Source of the DNA: Acidimicrobiia bacterium
GTDB lineage: Bacteria; Actinomycetota; Acidimicrobiia; IMCC26256; PALSA-555
NCBI GenBank assembly: GCA_035948415.1
Contig: DASZJD010000094.1
Coordinates: 1 to 64,000, forward strand
Direction of reading: 5' to 3'
Length of the DNA stretch: 64,000 nt
Shown here: piece by piece, positions 55,130-63,758 of the stretch
Position numbering within the stretch: position 1 is the stretch's first letter
Layout of the letters: each line of letters opens with the position of its first letter
Notes under the pieces: model-generated
What the model was told of the DNA's origin: nothing
What the model saw: only the letters and a program-made list of their open reading frames with translations
Database searches by the model: none
Program-made: the position numbers and the translations under genes

Positions 55130-56011
55130 ATGACCGAGCCGATCGCGCCGCGCCAGCGGGTCACAGCCCCGGCGATCGCGGCCAGGAAGGGCCGGGGGCC
55201 ACTCGTCATGGTCACCGCGTACGACGCGCCGACGGCGCGCGTCGTGGACGCTGCCGGCGTCGACATGATCCTCGTCGGCGACTCCCTCGCCATGGTCGTC
55301 CTCGGCTATGAGGACACCCTGCAGGTGACGACCTCGGACCTTGCTCACCACGTCGGGGCCGTTGCCCGAACTCGCCCGCACGCCCTGCTGGTCGCCGACC
55401 TGCCGTGGATGAGCTACCACGTCAGCGCCCAGGACGCCGTCCGCAACGCGGCCACTCTCGTGCGCGCCGGGGCGACTGCGGTGAAGCTCGAAGGCGGTCG
55501 GAAGCGCCTCGACGCGGTGCGGGCGATCCTGGACGCCGAGATCCCGGTGATGGGCCACCTCGGCCTCACGCCCCAGTCGTTCCATGCCCTCGGCGGATTC
55601 AAGGTCCAGGGCCGAGACCTCGAGACGGCACGGGCGATCGTCGACGACGCCGTGGCGCTCGCCGACGCGGGCTGCTTCGCCGTCGTGCTCGAGTGCGTCC
55701 CCGACGCGGTAGCCCGGCTCGTGACCGACAGCGTCGCCGTTCCGACGGTTGGGATCGGTGCGGGGCGCCACTGCGACGGCCAGGTCCTGGTACTGCACGA
55801 CCTGCTTGGGTTCGACGACCACGTGGCGCCGAAGTTCGTCCGGCGCTACGCGACCTTGGCCGACGACGCGACGGCGGCGGTGGCCCGCTTTGCCGACGAC
55901 GTGCGCGCCGGGCGCTTTCCCTCGAGCGACGAGACCTACCACGCCGCTGACGACGTCGCCGACGCCCTCCGGCTGTACGGCGGGAGCTCGACCGAGCACG
56001 CACCGGCGTGA
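55130..56011 (+). CDS. panB: 3-methyl-2-oxobutanoate hydroxymethyltransferase
   Basis: 293 residues of the TIM-barrel PanB. VMVTAYDAPTARVVDAAGVDMILVGDSLAMVVLGYEDT spans the metal-binding Asp region, VADLPWMSYHVS is the substrate loop, GGFKVQGRD follows LGLTPQSFHALGG, and VPTVGIGAGRHCDGQVLVLHD lies at the C-terminal half. It makes ketopantoate from ketoisovalerate with 5,10-methylene-THF, the first step of pantothenate synthesis. The ATG is preceded by GGAGG at good spacing. The DUF192 gene overlaps its stop. Confidence 0.95.
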   Translation: MTEPIAPRQRVTAPAIAARKGRGPLVMVTAYDAPTARVVDAAGVDMILVGDSLAMVVLGYEDTLQVTTSDLAHHVGAVARTRPHALLVADLPWMSYHVSAQDAVRNAATLVRAGATAVKLEGGRKRLDAVRAILDAEIPVMGHLGLTPQSFHALGGFKVQGRDLETARAIVDDAVALADAGCFAVVLECVPDAVARLVTDSVAVPTVGIGAGRHCDGQVLVLHDLLGFDDHVAPKFVRRYATLADDATAAVARFADDVRAGRFPSSDETYHAADDVADALRLYGGSSTEHAPA

Positions 56012-56487
56012 TGCGGGCCGGCGTCGCCCTCTGGGTGACGGCCTGCGCCCTCGTCGTTCTCCCGCCCGCGGCGGCGGCGGGGCGGTCGATCGGCACGGCG
56101 GTGCGCGCCGCCAGACCAGCCCAGGCGCCCTTCATTGGACTCGGTGCAACGACCGTCCACGTGGCCGGGCGCCCGCTCGACGTCGTCCTAGCCCGCACCG
56201 AGCCCGAGCGCGAGGCTGGGCTGCGGGAGCGTTCGACGCTCGGTCCCTACGGCGGGATGCTGTTCGTCTTCGCCGGCGACACGTCCGTCGGCTTCACGAT
56301 GTCGACCGTTCCCGTGGCGCTCGACATCGGCTTCTACCGGTCCGATGGGCGGGCCGTGGGCCAGCTGCGGATGCGGCCGTGCCCAGGGCCGGAGTCCGCC
56401 TGCCCGGAGTACCGAACCCGGCGGTCCTTCCGCTACGCCCTGGAGACCCTCGCCGGCCGGTTCCCCCGTGGTCGGCTCACCGGCTGA
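56008..56487 (+). CDS. Secreted DUF192 protein
   Basis: 159 residues. An N-terminal signal peptide (VALWVTACALVVLPPAAAA) is followed by the DUF192 domain (about residues 50-150): LDVVLARTEPEREAGLRERSTLGPYGGMLFVF and DTSVGFTMSTVPVALDIGFY with the final YALETLAG. The family is small and export-associated; the function is not established. GTG 56008 or ATG 56011 may start it, both overlapping the panB stop. Two extra Cys (RPCPGPESACPEY) may form an extracytoplasmic disulfide. Confidence 0.82.
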   Translation: MMRAGVALWVTACALVVLPPAAAAGRSIGTAVRAARPAQAPFIGLGATTVHVAGRPLDVVLARTEPEREAGLRERSTLGPYGGMLFVFAGDTSVGFTMSTVPVALDIGFYRSDGRAVGQLRMRPCPGPESACPEYRTRRSFRYALETLAGRFPRGRLTG

Positions 56488-56658
56488 AAGTCACAGCTCG
56501 CCAGTACGGTGAGGACCCTCGGCGGGTACCATCCGTCGCTCGACAATCCGCGTCCTGCTCGCCGGCCCGACGTGTCTGTAGGCACGCCGGCGTCCGGGCG
56601 AGCCCGCAGGGTGCCCGGCGCCGCCGGTGGACCCGCCGGTCCAAAGGAGGGGCGGCCC

Positions 56659-56985
56659 ATGCGGCCGTACGAAGTCATGGTTATCTACGACGCCGAGCTC
56701 GACCAGGCCGACATCCGGTCCGCCGTCGAGCGCTCGACGCAGCTCCTCGAGTCGAGGGGCGCCGAGATCGGCCCGGTCGACCACTGGGGAAAGCGGCCGT
56801 TCGCCTACCGCCTCAAGCGGCGGTGGGAGGGGTACTACGTGGTGCTCCAGGCCCGGGCCGAGCCGGACGCGATGAGCGAACTGGGTCGCACCCTCACGCT
56901 GGCCGACGAGGTGCTGCGCCACAAGGTCCTTCGGATCCCCGAATCGGTGTACGGCAAGACGCTCGGCACGCCCGCCGGCGAATGA
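56659..56985 (+). CDS. rpsF: 30S ribosomal protein bS6
   Basis: 108 residues matching bS6: MRPYEVMVIYDAELDQADIR at the start, GAEIGPVDHWGKRPFAYRLKRRWEGYYVVLQARAEP in the middle and HKVLRIPESVYG near the end. It binds 16S rRNA with bS18, encoded in the same operon. ATG 56659 follows AAAGGAGGGG, a strong ribosome site. The 171 bases upstream hold GC-rich inverted repeats that could include the S6:S18 autoregulatory leader known in other phyla; I cannot confirm that fold. Confidence 0.96.
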   Translation: MRPYEVMVIYDAELDQADIRSAVERSTQLLESRGAEIGPVDHWGKRPFAYRLKRRWEGYYVVLQARAEPDAMSELGRTLTLADEVLRHKVLRIPESVYGKTLGTPAGE

Positions 56986-57040
56986 GAGAAGCCGGTGAGC
57001 GACCCAGGAGCGCCTACCGGCATGAGGAGGTCCAACCGAG

Positions 57041-57490
57041 ATGGCCGACAGCAGTGTCACGATCGTTGGCAACGTCACCCGCGACCCTGAGATGCGCTAC
57101 ACGCCGAGCGGCGTGGCGAAGGCGTCGTTTGGCGTGGCGGTGAGCCGCCGGTGGCAGAACCGCACCACCCACGAGTGGGAGGAGCAGACGAGCTTCTTCA
57201 ACGTCGTGTGCTGGCGGGAGATGGCGGAGAACGTGTGCGAGTCGATCGGGAAAGGAGCCCGGATCGTGGTGACGGGCCGGCTCGAGCAGCGGTCCTGGGA
57301 GACCGAGAACGGCGACAAGCGCAGCGTTGTCGAGGTCGTCGCCGACGACGTCGGACCGAGTCTGCGCTGGGCGACCGCCGAGGTGAAGCGCAACGAGCGC
57401 CGGGGCAGCTTTGACAGCGGCGGGGCGCGTGCCGCGGCCCCGGCCGCCAAGCCGAGCGGCGAAGCGGACGAGATGGAGGAGCCGTTCTAG
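57041..57490 (+). CDS. ssb: Single-stranded DNA-binding protein
   Basis: 149 residues. The OB fold has [55 protein letters not shown] and [16 protein letters not shown], followed by a low-complexity linker and the acidic tail ending DEMEEPF, which recruits repair and replication partners. It protects ssDNA at forks. The ATG follows GAGGAGG in the rpsF-ssb gap, and the rpsR start is three bases after the stop. Confidence 0.97.
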   Translation: MADSSVTIVGNVTRDPEMRYTPSGVAKASFGVAVSRRWQNRTTHEWEEQTSFFNVVCWREMAENVCESIGKGARIVVTGRLEQRSWETENGDKRSVVEVVADDVGPSLRWATAEVKRNERRGSFDSGGARAAAPAAKPSGEADEMEEPF

Positions 57491-57492
57491 CG

Positions 57493-57933
57493 ATGGCGAG
57501 ACCACGACGGACCAAGCGCGACGCCACCGATCGCAAGCCGAAGAAGAAGGTGTCGATCCTCGACAGCGAGGCGATCACGTGGGTCGACTACAAGGACGTG
57601 GCCCTGCTCCGCCGGTTCATGTCGGAGCGAGCCAAGATCCGCGCCCGGCGGGTGACCGGCAACGATGCCCAGCAACAGCGGGCGGTCGCGCGTGCGATCC
57701 GGGTGGCCCGCGAGATGGCGCTCCTGCCGTACTCCGTCCGGCAGGTCACTCACCGCAGCAAGGGACGACGTGACCGTGGCTCGGACGGCGGCGGGCCGCC
57801 GCGTCGGGAGGACACGCCGGCTCCGTCCGAGGCCAACGCCGGCCTCGAGATCGAGGCGCCCGTGGACGCCGCGCTCCCCGAAGCCGCCGAGCCGGTCGGA
57901 GGGGCGGACGTCGCGGCCGAGGAGTCCGGGTGA
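57493..57933 (+). CDS. rpsR: 30S ribosomal protein bS18 with long acidic C-terminal tail
   Basis: 146 residues. The bS18 core is the first ~91: [40 protein letters not shown] and [17 protein letters not shown]. It then continues for about 55 residues rich in Gly, Pro, Glu and Ala ([26 protein letters not shown]), net acidic and probably disordered. Ordinary bS18 is 70-90 residues and ends soon after the core. The frame is uninterrupted and its stop overlaps the rplI GTG, so the tail is not an annotation artefact of a missed stop. Confidence 0.93.
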   Translation: MARPRRTKRDATDRKPKKKVSILDSEAITWVDYKDVALLRRFMSERAKIRARRVTGNDAQQQRAVARAIRVAREMALLPYSVRQVTHRSKGRRDRGSDGGGPPRREDTPAPSEANAGLEIEAPVDAALPEAAEPVGGADVAAEESG

Positions 57934-58376
57934 GGGTCGTGCTCCGCGAGGACGTCGAGCAGCTCGGGCGCAAGGGCGACCTCCTCGACGTCGCCGACGG
58001 CTACGCGCGCAACTTCCTCGTCCCGCGTGGGCTGGCGATGCGGGCGACGAAGGGGGCGACGGCGCAGGCGGAGGCCATGCGTCGCAACCGCCAGGCGCGA
58101 GACGCTCGGGACCGAGCGGCCGCCGAGGACCTGTCCAGTCGCCTCGCCGCGAGCCCGATCCGTGTCGGGGCGCGTGCCGGCGAGGGCGGCAAGCTCTTCG
58201 GCTCGGTGACGAGCGTCGACCTCGCCGACGCGCTGCGGGCCCAGACGGGCATTGAGGTGGACCGGCGAGCGATCCAGCTCGACGAGCCGATCAAGGAGCT
58301 CGGGCCGCGCGAGGTACCCGTCCGACTCCACCCCGACGTCACGGCCTCGCTTCGGATCGAGGTCGCAGCGGACTGA
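57930..58376 (+). CDS. rplI: 50S ribosomal protein bL9
   Basis: 148 residues. The N-terminal domain is [37 protein letters not shown], then a long central helix ([23 protein letters not shown]) and a C-terminal domain with [35 protein letters not shown]. It binds 23S rRNA near the L1 stalk and helps frame maintenance. The GTG overlaps the rpsR stop. The operon rpsF-ssb-rpsR-rplI is followed by dnaB, as is typical. Confidence 0.96.
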   Translation: MRVVLREDVEQLGRKGDLLDVADGYARNFLVPRGLAMRATKGATAQAEAMRRNRQARDARDRAAAEDLSSRLAASPIRVGARAGEGGKLFGSVTSVDLADALRAQTGIEVDRRAIQLDEPIKELGPREVPVRLHPDVTASLRIEVAAD

Positions 58377-58435
58377 GCTGTCACAGCCGCCGTTCACAAT
58401 CGGCACGTGGGCTCGCCCGTTCTCCTCACGCCTGG

Positions 58436-58456
58436 GGATGACCGGGCCCGTCATCC
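58436..58456 (+). terminator. 7-bp hairpin between rplI and dnaB
   Basis: GGATGAC pairs with GTCATCC around CGGGCCC in the 185-base rplI-dnaB gap. No T tract follows, so it may be a weak terminator or a processing site. Confidence 0.35.
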
Positions 58457-58576
58457 ACCGAAATTCGCAAGGTTTTCGCACTACCGATCCACAGGTCCGA
58501 CCGTTCATGCTGGCGCTCTTGACGCGGGGCTGAACGCCCGGTAGCCGGGCGGCGAACAGAAGTGGGAGACGTCGAC

Positions 58577-59941
58577 GTGGTCCAAGCTCTCGAGCCGGTA
58601 CGGCGTCGCGCTGGCGGCGGGCGTATCCCGCCCCACAATCTGGAGGCCGAGGAGTCGCTCCTCGGCGCCATGCTGCTGTCGCGGGACGCGATCACAGCCG
58701 CCGTCGAGGCGAACGTCGACTCGTCGGACTTCTACAAGCCTGCGCACACCCACGTGTTCGAGGCCGTGCTCTCGCTGTACGGGCAAGGTGAACCCGTCGA
58801 CCCTGTGACGGTGGCCGAGGAGCTTCGGCGCGCTGACCTGCTCGAGGCACTCGGTGGGCGCCAGGCCTTGCTGCGCCTCCAAGCCGCCACGCCGGCCTCT
58901 GCGAACGCGACGCACTACGCCAAGATTGTCAACGAGCTCGCGCTTCTGAGACGGCTGATCGGCGTGGCCGGCGATATCGCCGAGATGGGCTACGACGACT
59001 CGCAGGACGTCGTCGACACGCTCGACCGGGCTGAGTCGCTCGTCTTCGACGTCGCAGAGCGACGCGTCTCCGAATCGATGGTCAAGGTCTCGGACGCCCT
59101 CCAGGACACCCTGGACCAGCTCGAGGCGCTCTACGACAGCACTGGGGACATCACCGGCGTTCCGACTGGGTACGACGGGCTCGACCACCTGCTGCTCGGG
59201 CTGCAGCCGTCGAACCTCGTCGTCGTCGCGGCTCGGCCGGGCGCCGGCAAGACCAGCCTCGCGCTCGGCGCGGCCGGGAACGTCGCGATGGCTTCCCGAA
59301 AGCCCGTCCTGTTCTTCTCGATGGAGATGGGCACCCTCGAGCTCACGAAGCGACTCCTCGCCGGGGAAGCTGGCGTGGACGCTCGCCGTCTCCAGACCGG
59401 CAACATCCCGGAAGGCGACTGGACTCGTCTCAGCCACGCCGTCGGCCGCCTCGCGGAGGCGCCGTTGTTCATCGACGACAACCCCCACTGCACCGTGATG
59501 GAGATGCGAGCCAAGGCCCGGCGCACGAAGGCTCGCCACGGCGAGTTGGGCCTCGTCGTCGTCGACTACCTGCAGCTCATGACCCCGCTCACGAAGCGAG
59601 CCGAGAACCGCCAGGTCGAAGTGGCCGAGATCTCGCGGGGGCTGAAGATCCTGGCCCGCGAGCTGGACTGCCCGGTGATGGCGCTGTCGCAGCTGAACCG
59701 TCAGCTCGAGTATCGGGCCGACAAACGGCCGATGCTCGCCGACCTCCGAGAGTCGGGATCGCTGGAGCAGGACGCGGACGTCGTCGTCTTCATCTATCGC
59801 GACGACATCTACAACCCCGAGTCAGACCAGCGGGGCACGGCCGAAATCATCGTCGCCAAGCACCGCAACGGACCGACCGGCATGACCCGTCTTGCGTTCG
59901 TCGACCGGCTGACGAAGTTCGCGAACATGGCACCGGAGTGA
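58577..59941 (+). CDS. dnaB: Replicative DNA helicase DnaB
   Basis: 454 residues. The N-terminal domain starts PHNLEAEESLLGAMLLSRDAI, and the RecA-like helicase domain has ARPGAGKTSLALGAA (Walker A), LGLVVVDYLQLM (Walker B), LSQLNRQLEYRADKRPMLADLRESGSLEQDADVV and IVAKHRNGPTG. It unwinds DNA at the fork and is loaded by DnaA, possibly with the DUF721/DciA-like protein in this window. GTG 58577 is favoured because GGGAG precedes it by eight bases; GTG 58562 is possible. Unlike several mycobacterial DnaB genes, it carries no intein. Confidence 0.96.
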   Translation: MVQALEPVRRRAGGGRIPPHNLEAEESLLGAMLLSRDAITAAVEANVDSSDFYKPAHTHVFEAVLSLYGQGEPVDPVTVAEELRRADLLEALGGRQALLRLQAATPASANATHYAKIVNELALLRRLIGVAGDIAEMGYDDSQDVVDTLDRAESLVFDVAERRVSESMVKVSDALQDTLDQLEALYDSTGDITGVPTGYDGLDHLLLGLQPSNLVVVAARPGAGKTSLALGAAGNVAMASRKPVLFFSMEMGTLELTKRLLAGEAGVDARRLQTGNIPEGDWTRLSHAVGRLAEAPLFIDDNPHCTVMEMRAKARRTKARHGELGLVVVDYLQLMTPLTKRAENRQVEVAEISRGLKILARELDCPVMALSQLNRQLEYRADKRPMLADLRESGSLEQDADVVVFIYRDDIYNPESDQRGTAEIIVAKHRNGPTGMTRLAFVDRLTKFANMAPE

Positions 59942-60060
59942 GTCGAGGACCTGGTCGACGCTCGAACCACGGTACGCGGTCCGGATCGCTGCGTGAGATT
60001 CGACCGGCGCCGAGTTGCCGCCCGGACCAGCACTCGCTCCGAGCAGGCAAACCGCTCGGC

Positions 60061-60954
60061 TCAGGCGTTCGACATCGCCCTGGGGCTGGATTCGGTCGGA
60101 GGGATGTGGGCGGCACGCGATCGAGCCAATGACACCAGCCCGATCAGCATGGCGAGGGCCGCGGCAGCTATCACGGCGCGGTCGACGTTGTCGCGTGCGT
60201 GCAGATGCTCCCCCAGGATCACGAGTCCGACGATGGTCGCGACGACCGGCTCGGCGACCTCGAGCGCCGGTAGCGCCGCGGCGAGCGACCCGGCTTGGAA
60301 GGCGCTCTGGACCATGACCAGGCCGCTCAGCGACAGCACGGCGAGCCCGTAGAGCTCCCAGTGCCAGAAAACCGAGACCGGGTCTTGTCCGAGCACGTGG
60401 ACTACGACCTTCGTGAGGGCCGCGTTGACGCCGAAGGTCATGCCGCCGGCGAGCCCAAAGAGCGTGGCGCGCGCGGGGCCGTGGACGTGTCGGCGGGTGA
60501 GGACGGCGACGGCGACGACCGCCGCGAGGACGAGGGCGGACGGCGCCCAGTCAATGGCGGGCACGTTGAAGTTGCCCTCGCTCGGGCTCCCGACCGCGAG
60601 GAACAGGGCTAGCCCCGCGCAGAGGAGAGCCGCCGCGCCCAGGTCCGAGGAGTGCAAGCGGCGGCCGCTGACGGCCGCGTCGAGCAGAAGTGAGAACAGC
60701 AGACCGCAAGCCAGCAGCGGAGCCACGACCAGGAGGGCCCCGAACGCGAGCGCCCCCGCCTGCGCCCCGTACCCGCCGACGTCGGCGACGAAGCCGGCGA
60801 CCCAGATCGGTCGACGGGCCAGCGTCATGATCAGGCCTGGCCTCATCGACTGGTGCGCCGGCGCCTCGGCCGCGATGCGCTGCTCGACGACGTTCGAGAT
60901 CGCAAACAGGAGCGCTGACGTGAGCGCCAGCGCGACGGCGAGCGCCAGGCTCAT
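60061..60954 (-). CDS. DMT/EamA-like multidrug or metabolite transporter
   Basis: 297 residues with nine or ten hydrophobic spans arranged as two EamA-like halves; the first half contains LLFAISNVVEQRIAAEAPAHQS and the second has GGMTFGVNAALTKVVVHVLG and LALEVAEPVVATIVGLVILGEHLHARD, a typical DMT pattern with an E-x-x-x-A-x-x-x-x-x-G motif. Substrates cannot be told. ATG 60954 begins the first span directly; an upstream in-frame extension has no hydrophobic or conserved content. It is convergent with dnaB. Confidence 0.8.
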   Translation of the reverse strand: MSLALAVALALTSALLFAISNVVEQRIAAEAPAHQSMRPGLIMTLARRPIWVAGFVADVGGYGAQAGALAFGALLVVAPLLACGLLFSLLLDAAVSGRRLHSSDLGAAALLCAGLALFLAVGSPSEGNFNVPAIDWAPSALVLAAVVAVAVLTRRHVHGPARATLFGLAGGMTFGVNAALTKVVVHVLGQDPVSVFWHWELYGLAVLSLSGLVMVQSAFQAGSLAAALPALEVAEPVVATIVGLVILGEHLHARDNVDRAVIAAAALAMLIGLVSLARSRAAHIPPTESSPRAMSNA

Positions 60955-61245
60955 TCGTCCCTCGTATCCCGCATGATCCCCCGTCTGTGGTCGCTCGGCG
61001 CGCCCTACCCCGTCATGGCTCGGCACGGTATCGAACCCGGGTACGGGCGCGATCCGCCTTCCCCCGCGGAGGCGGAGCGATCCCGGGGCACCGACGCCAT
61101 CACCGTGCCCCTTCCCCGCCCTTCCCCTTCCGGGCACGGGGATGAGGGGGCGGCATCACGGCGCGGGGAGCACTGGTGGGCGTGGACTGCTCGGGCGGGA
61201 GCGCCCCAGGGGACGGCGGCCCCCTCAGGTGCCGAGACGACGGCG

Positions 61246-61446
61246 TCAGCGCTCAGGGTCTCCCCCCGGCTCGTCATCCTCGAGCAGGAGCTGAAACTCC
61301 TCGTCAAGGCGGGCCCGCAAGGCTCGGAGCTCGCGGAGGAGGCGTGCCCCGGCTCGCGCCACCTTCGGCAACTCCGTCGGCCCGAGGACGATGAGCGCTA
61401 CCAGCAGGACGATGAAGATATGGACCGGCGAGAAGGCGCCGGGCAT
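61246..61446 (-). CDS. tatB: TatB-like twin-arginine translocase component
   Basis: 66 residues. One N-terminal span (PVHIFIVLLVALIVLGPTELPKVARAG), with the GPxxLP motif of TatA/B proteins, is followed by an amphipathic helix (ARLLRELRALRARLDEEFQ) and an acidic tail. The Pro after the Gly (LGPTELP) favours TatB over TatA. It lies 21 bases downstream of the TatA-like gene on the same strand. TatC is not in the window. Confidence 0.78.
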   Translation of the reverse strand: MPGAFSPVHIFIVLLVALIVLGPTELPKVARAGARLLRELRALRARLDEEFQLLLEDDEPGGDPER

Positions 61447-61467
61447 CGGTGTTCCCTGTCCCGGGGG

Positions 61468-61653
61468 TCAGCCGTCTTTGTCCTTCGGCTGGGTCTCCTC
61501 GGGGTCTTCATGCAAGCCGCGGCGGAGCTCACGGCTGGCCTGACCCACGGACCGCGCCAGCTTCGGGAGCTGCGAACTGCCAAAGAGCAGCGCGATGAGG
61601 CCGATCACCAGGAGCGCCTCCCAGCCGATGATCTCACCAAGAATCGGAACCAT
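61468..61653 (-). CDS. tatA: TatA-like twin-arginine translocase component
   Basis: 61 residues. One span (GWEALLVIGLIALLFGSSQLPKLARSVGQ) with the FGxxxLP motif is followed by an amphipathic helix and a charged tail (RRGLHEDPEETQPKDKDG). TatA oligomers form the conduit of the Tat pathway for folded proteins. ATG 61653 follows AAGGAGG at good spacing. It probably forms a unit with the TatB-like gene. Confidence 0.8.
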   Translation of the reverse strand: MVPILGEIIGWEALLVIGLIALLFGSSQLPKLARSVGQASRELRRGLHEDPEETQPKDKDG

Positions 61654-61964
61654 GGGGTCCTCCTTACAGACCCGTCCTCGGGCGGGGCCTCGAGCCCGTT
61701 GAGCGTGCACCCACGGTACGCCACCCGGGGCCCGCGGCCGCCACCGCGGATGAAGGAGGGCGATGACCGGCGGGCGAACCTGGGCTCCGCCGGAGGCGGG
61801 CCGGCCGTCGTTGGCCGGCTCCGACGGCAAGTCCTCCGGCCGCCCGAACCCCGCGCCGGCCGCCTCGCGGTCCGACGCCGACAGTCGGCGACGACCAGGC
61901 CCGGGTCCGCGATCGGGCGCTGACGCGAACTTACGCTGACAACAACCTGTCGAAAGGGGGCCTC
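61654..61964. other. 311-base gap, probable divergent promoter region
   Basis: It lies between the TatA-like gene (leftward) and a small membrane gene (rightward). The sequence is GC-rich with no conserved coding frame. It probably holds both promoters; the ribosome sites AAGGAGG (left) and GGAAAGGGGGCC (right) are at its edges. Confidence 0.45.
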
Positions 61965-62147
61965 ATGGTTCTGGCCATCGAACCCATGGGCAACACCGCG
62001 CAGTTCATCTTCTACACGATCGGCATCCTGGTGCTGCTCTCGGCGGCGGTTGGGGTCAAGTTCGTGGGCGAGCGCGCCGCTCACATCGGGCTCGGCCTCG
62101 CGATCATCTTCTTCGTCCCCTGGTGGGGGCTGCTCGCCAACCTGTGA
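61965..62147 (+). CDS. Small two-span membrane protein
   Basis: 60 residues: MVLAIEPMGNTAQFIFYTIG leads into one hydrophobic stretch to about residue 31 and a second (AAHIGLGLAIIFFVPWWGLL) near residues 37-57, with a short basic/acidic hairpin between (KFVGERAAH). It may be a small membrane subunit of unknown partner. The ATG is preceded by GAAAGGGGGCC. It is convergent with nucS, 34 bases before its stop. Confidence 0.6.
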   Translation: MVLAIEPMGNTAQFIFYTIGILVLLSAAVGVKFVGERAAHIGLGLAIIFFVPWWGLLANL

Positions 62148-62181
62148 TCCGCCCGAGCGGTCCACCGAGCACACCGTCGGC

Positions 62182-62841
62182 CTAGAACAGACGGAGCTCC
62201 GGCGGGGTGTCGCCCCGAAGCTCGGCGAGGTCCACCTCGAGACATTCGACGCCGCGGCTCTCAGCGAAGACGCGCGCCTGGGGCTTGATGCGAGTCGCCA
62301 CGAGGATCGCTCTGATCGGGGCCAACGAGCCGTCGCGGTCGAGGCGCTCTCGGTAGCGGACGAGCTGCTCGACGCTCGCGATCTCGCCAATCCGCTTGAT
62401 CTCGACCGCTACGGCACGGCCGGCGCCGTCTCGGCACAGCAAGTCGACGGGACCGAGGTCCGTCGGATACTCCCGGCGAACCAGCCGAAGGTCGTCGCGA
62501 AGCGCGTGGACGCGTGCTGCGATCAGCGTCTGGAGCTCGGCCTCGACACCGTCCTTGGCGAGGCCCGGATCCTCGCCGAGGTCGAACGAATCATCGAACA
62601 GGATGCGGTGGAGCTCCACGACGAGGCGTTCGCCGTGCTCGTTCGACGCGGTGATCACACCGTCTGCCTCGACGATCGAGCACGGCGGGTTCATCCAGTT
62701 GAGGGGCTTGTACGCCCTCGCGTCGGCGTGGACCGCGATGGACCCGTCCGCCTTCATAACGACGAGACGGAGTGCCGGGGGGAGACGGGCGCCGAGTCGA
62801 CCCGCGTAGTCGACCGAGCAGCGGGCCACCAGGACGCGCAC
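62182..62841 (-). CDS. nucS: Mismatch endonuclease NucS
   Basis: 219 residues. The N-terminal DNA-binding/dimerisation domain has VRVLVARCSVDYAGRLGARLPPALRLVVMKADGSIAVHAD; the C-terminal PD-(D/E)XK nuclease domain has GPVDLLCRDGAGRAVAVEIKRIGEIASVEQLVRY, with the Asp-...-Glu-x-Lys catalytic set. It ends ELRLF, a sliding-clamp-binding-like tail, and NucS activity is clamp-stimulated in related species. NucS replaces MutS-MutL mismatch repair in many actinobacteria and archaea. GTG 62841 is chosen because the family begins (M)RxVxARCSVDY. Confidence 0.93.
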   Translation of the reverse strand: MRVLVARCSVDYAGRLGARLPPALRLVVMKADGSIAVHADARAYKPLNWMNPPCSIVEADGVITASNEHGERLVVELHRILFDDSFDLGEDPGLAKDGVEAELQTLIAARVHALRDDLRLVRREYPTDLGPVDLLCRDGAGRAVAVEIKRIGEIASVEQLVRYRERLDRDGSLAPIRAILVATRIKPQARVFAESRGVECLEVDLAELRGDTPPELRLF

Positions 62842-62918
62842 GACTCCGTTGGTACCACGCTCGGCCAGACCCGGCACCTACGATGCAGCCGCCGCACGGT
62901 GCGCCGGAAGAGAACAGC

Positions 62919-63437
62919 ATGCTGGCCTCGTACAACAGCGACGCCTACAACATCGTCAAGGTGCTGCACATCCTGTGCGCGATCATCGGGTTCGGTGGCG
63001 TGACGCTCAACGGCGTCTACGGGGCCCAGATCCGAGCTCGGGGGGGTCGCGAGGCCGCGGCGATCGGGCAGGCCGTGTACCGCGTCAGCGTCGTCGCCGA
63101 GTACTTCATCTACGCGGTGTTCCTGCTCGGGCTTGCGCTCGTCGGTCTCGGGAGCAACCTCTTCGACTTCGGCCAGACGTGGATCTGGCTGTCCATCGTC
63201 CTGTTCGTGGCCGCGCTCGGCGTGTCGCACGGTGCCCTCCGGCCGCGGGTCCGCAGGATGAACGTCCTCATGGAGGAACTGGCAGCGGTGCCGGCCACAA
63301 CGGGCGGCCCGCCTCCGCAAGCGGCCGAGCTCGAACGGCTGGGCAAGCAGGTCGCGGCACTCGAGGCAATTCTTGACGTCACGCTCGTGGTCATCTTGGT
63401 GTTCATGGTCTTCAAGCCGGGTGGCAATCGGATCTAG
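62919..63437 (+). CDS. DUF2269-like four-span membrane protein
   Basis: 172 residues. Four hydrophobic spans are visible: KVLHILCAIIGFGGVTLNGVY (near residues 14-34), VAEYFIYAVFLLGLALVGLG (about residues 60-78), WIWLSIVLFVAALGVSHG (about residues 87-105) and LDVTLVVILVFMVFKP near the C-terminus. The first span with LHxLxAxxGFG resembles the DUF2269 family. Between spans 3 and 4 lies a coiled, charged loop. The role is unknown. ATG 62919 is preceded by GGAAGAG; an earlier ATG at 62883 would add a poorly conserved segment. Confidence 0.65.
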   Translation: MLASYNSDAYNIVKVLHILCAIIGFGGVTLNGVYGAQIRARGGREAAAIGQAVYRVSVVAEYFIYAVFLLGLALVGLGSNLFDFGQTWIWLSIVLFVAALGVSHGALRPRVRRMNVLMEELAAVPATTGGPPPQAAELERLGKQVAALEAILDVTLVVILVFMVFKPGGNRI

Positions 63438-63470
63438 CCCGGTCGATGCTTCGAAGGCGAACACGGGCGC

Positions 63471-63476
63471 TACCGT
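63471..63476 (+). promoter_or_regulatory. Putative -10 element of a leaderless small membrane gene
   Basis: TACCGT ends six bases before the GTG at 63483, with no Shine-Dalgarno between. Confidence 0.3.
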
Positions 63477-63482
63477 GCGCCC

Positions 63483-63758
63483 GTGGACTTCTACGGCGAG
63501 GTCCTGCTGGAGCTCACGACTGCGCTCGGCGCGGCGCTGTTTGTCGCCAACGCACTGGCCTTGATTCGCCGCCGGGCCGACGCTCGACGCGCCGCGCGTG
63601 AGTCCGTGTCACGAGGCCGGCCCGGGTCCCCTGTGCGCAAGCAGGTGCGGGTGGCCACCACCGGCAATCTCGCCCAGGCTCCTGTGCTCCGGTCCGTGAG
63701 CTTCATGCTGCTTGGCCTGGTCGTGGCTGTGTGGGGCCTTGCGACCCTCACTTCGTGA
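63483..63758 (+). CDS. Small two-span membrane protein
   Basis: 91 residues: an N-terminal span (LTTALGAALFVANALALI) with a short N-terminal tail, a basic, Arg-rich middle (RRRADARRAARESVSRGRPG) and a C-terminal span (SVSFMLLGLVVAVWGLATLT). No family recognised. The coding frame is consistent, but the functional evidence is limited to topology. The start is GTG 63483. A possible partial frame follows it at the window edge. Confidence 0.6.
   Translation: MDFYGEVLLELTTALGAALFVANALALIRRRADARRAARESVSRGRPGSPVRKQVRVATTGNLAQAPVLRSVSFMLLGLVVAVWGLATLTS

Noticed and set aside
61025-61055. tRNA T-arm-like sequence (GGTATCGAACCCGGGTACGG)
   Set aside because: No D-arm, anticodon arm or matching acceptor stem can be folded around it on either strand.
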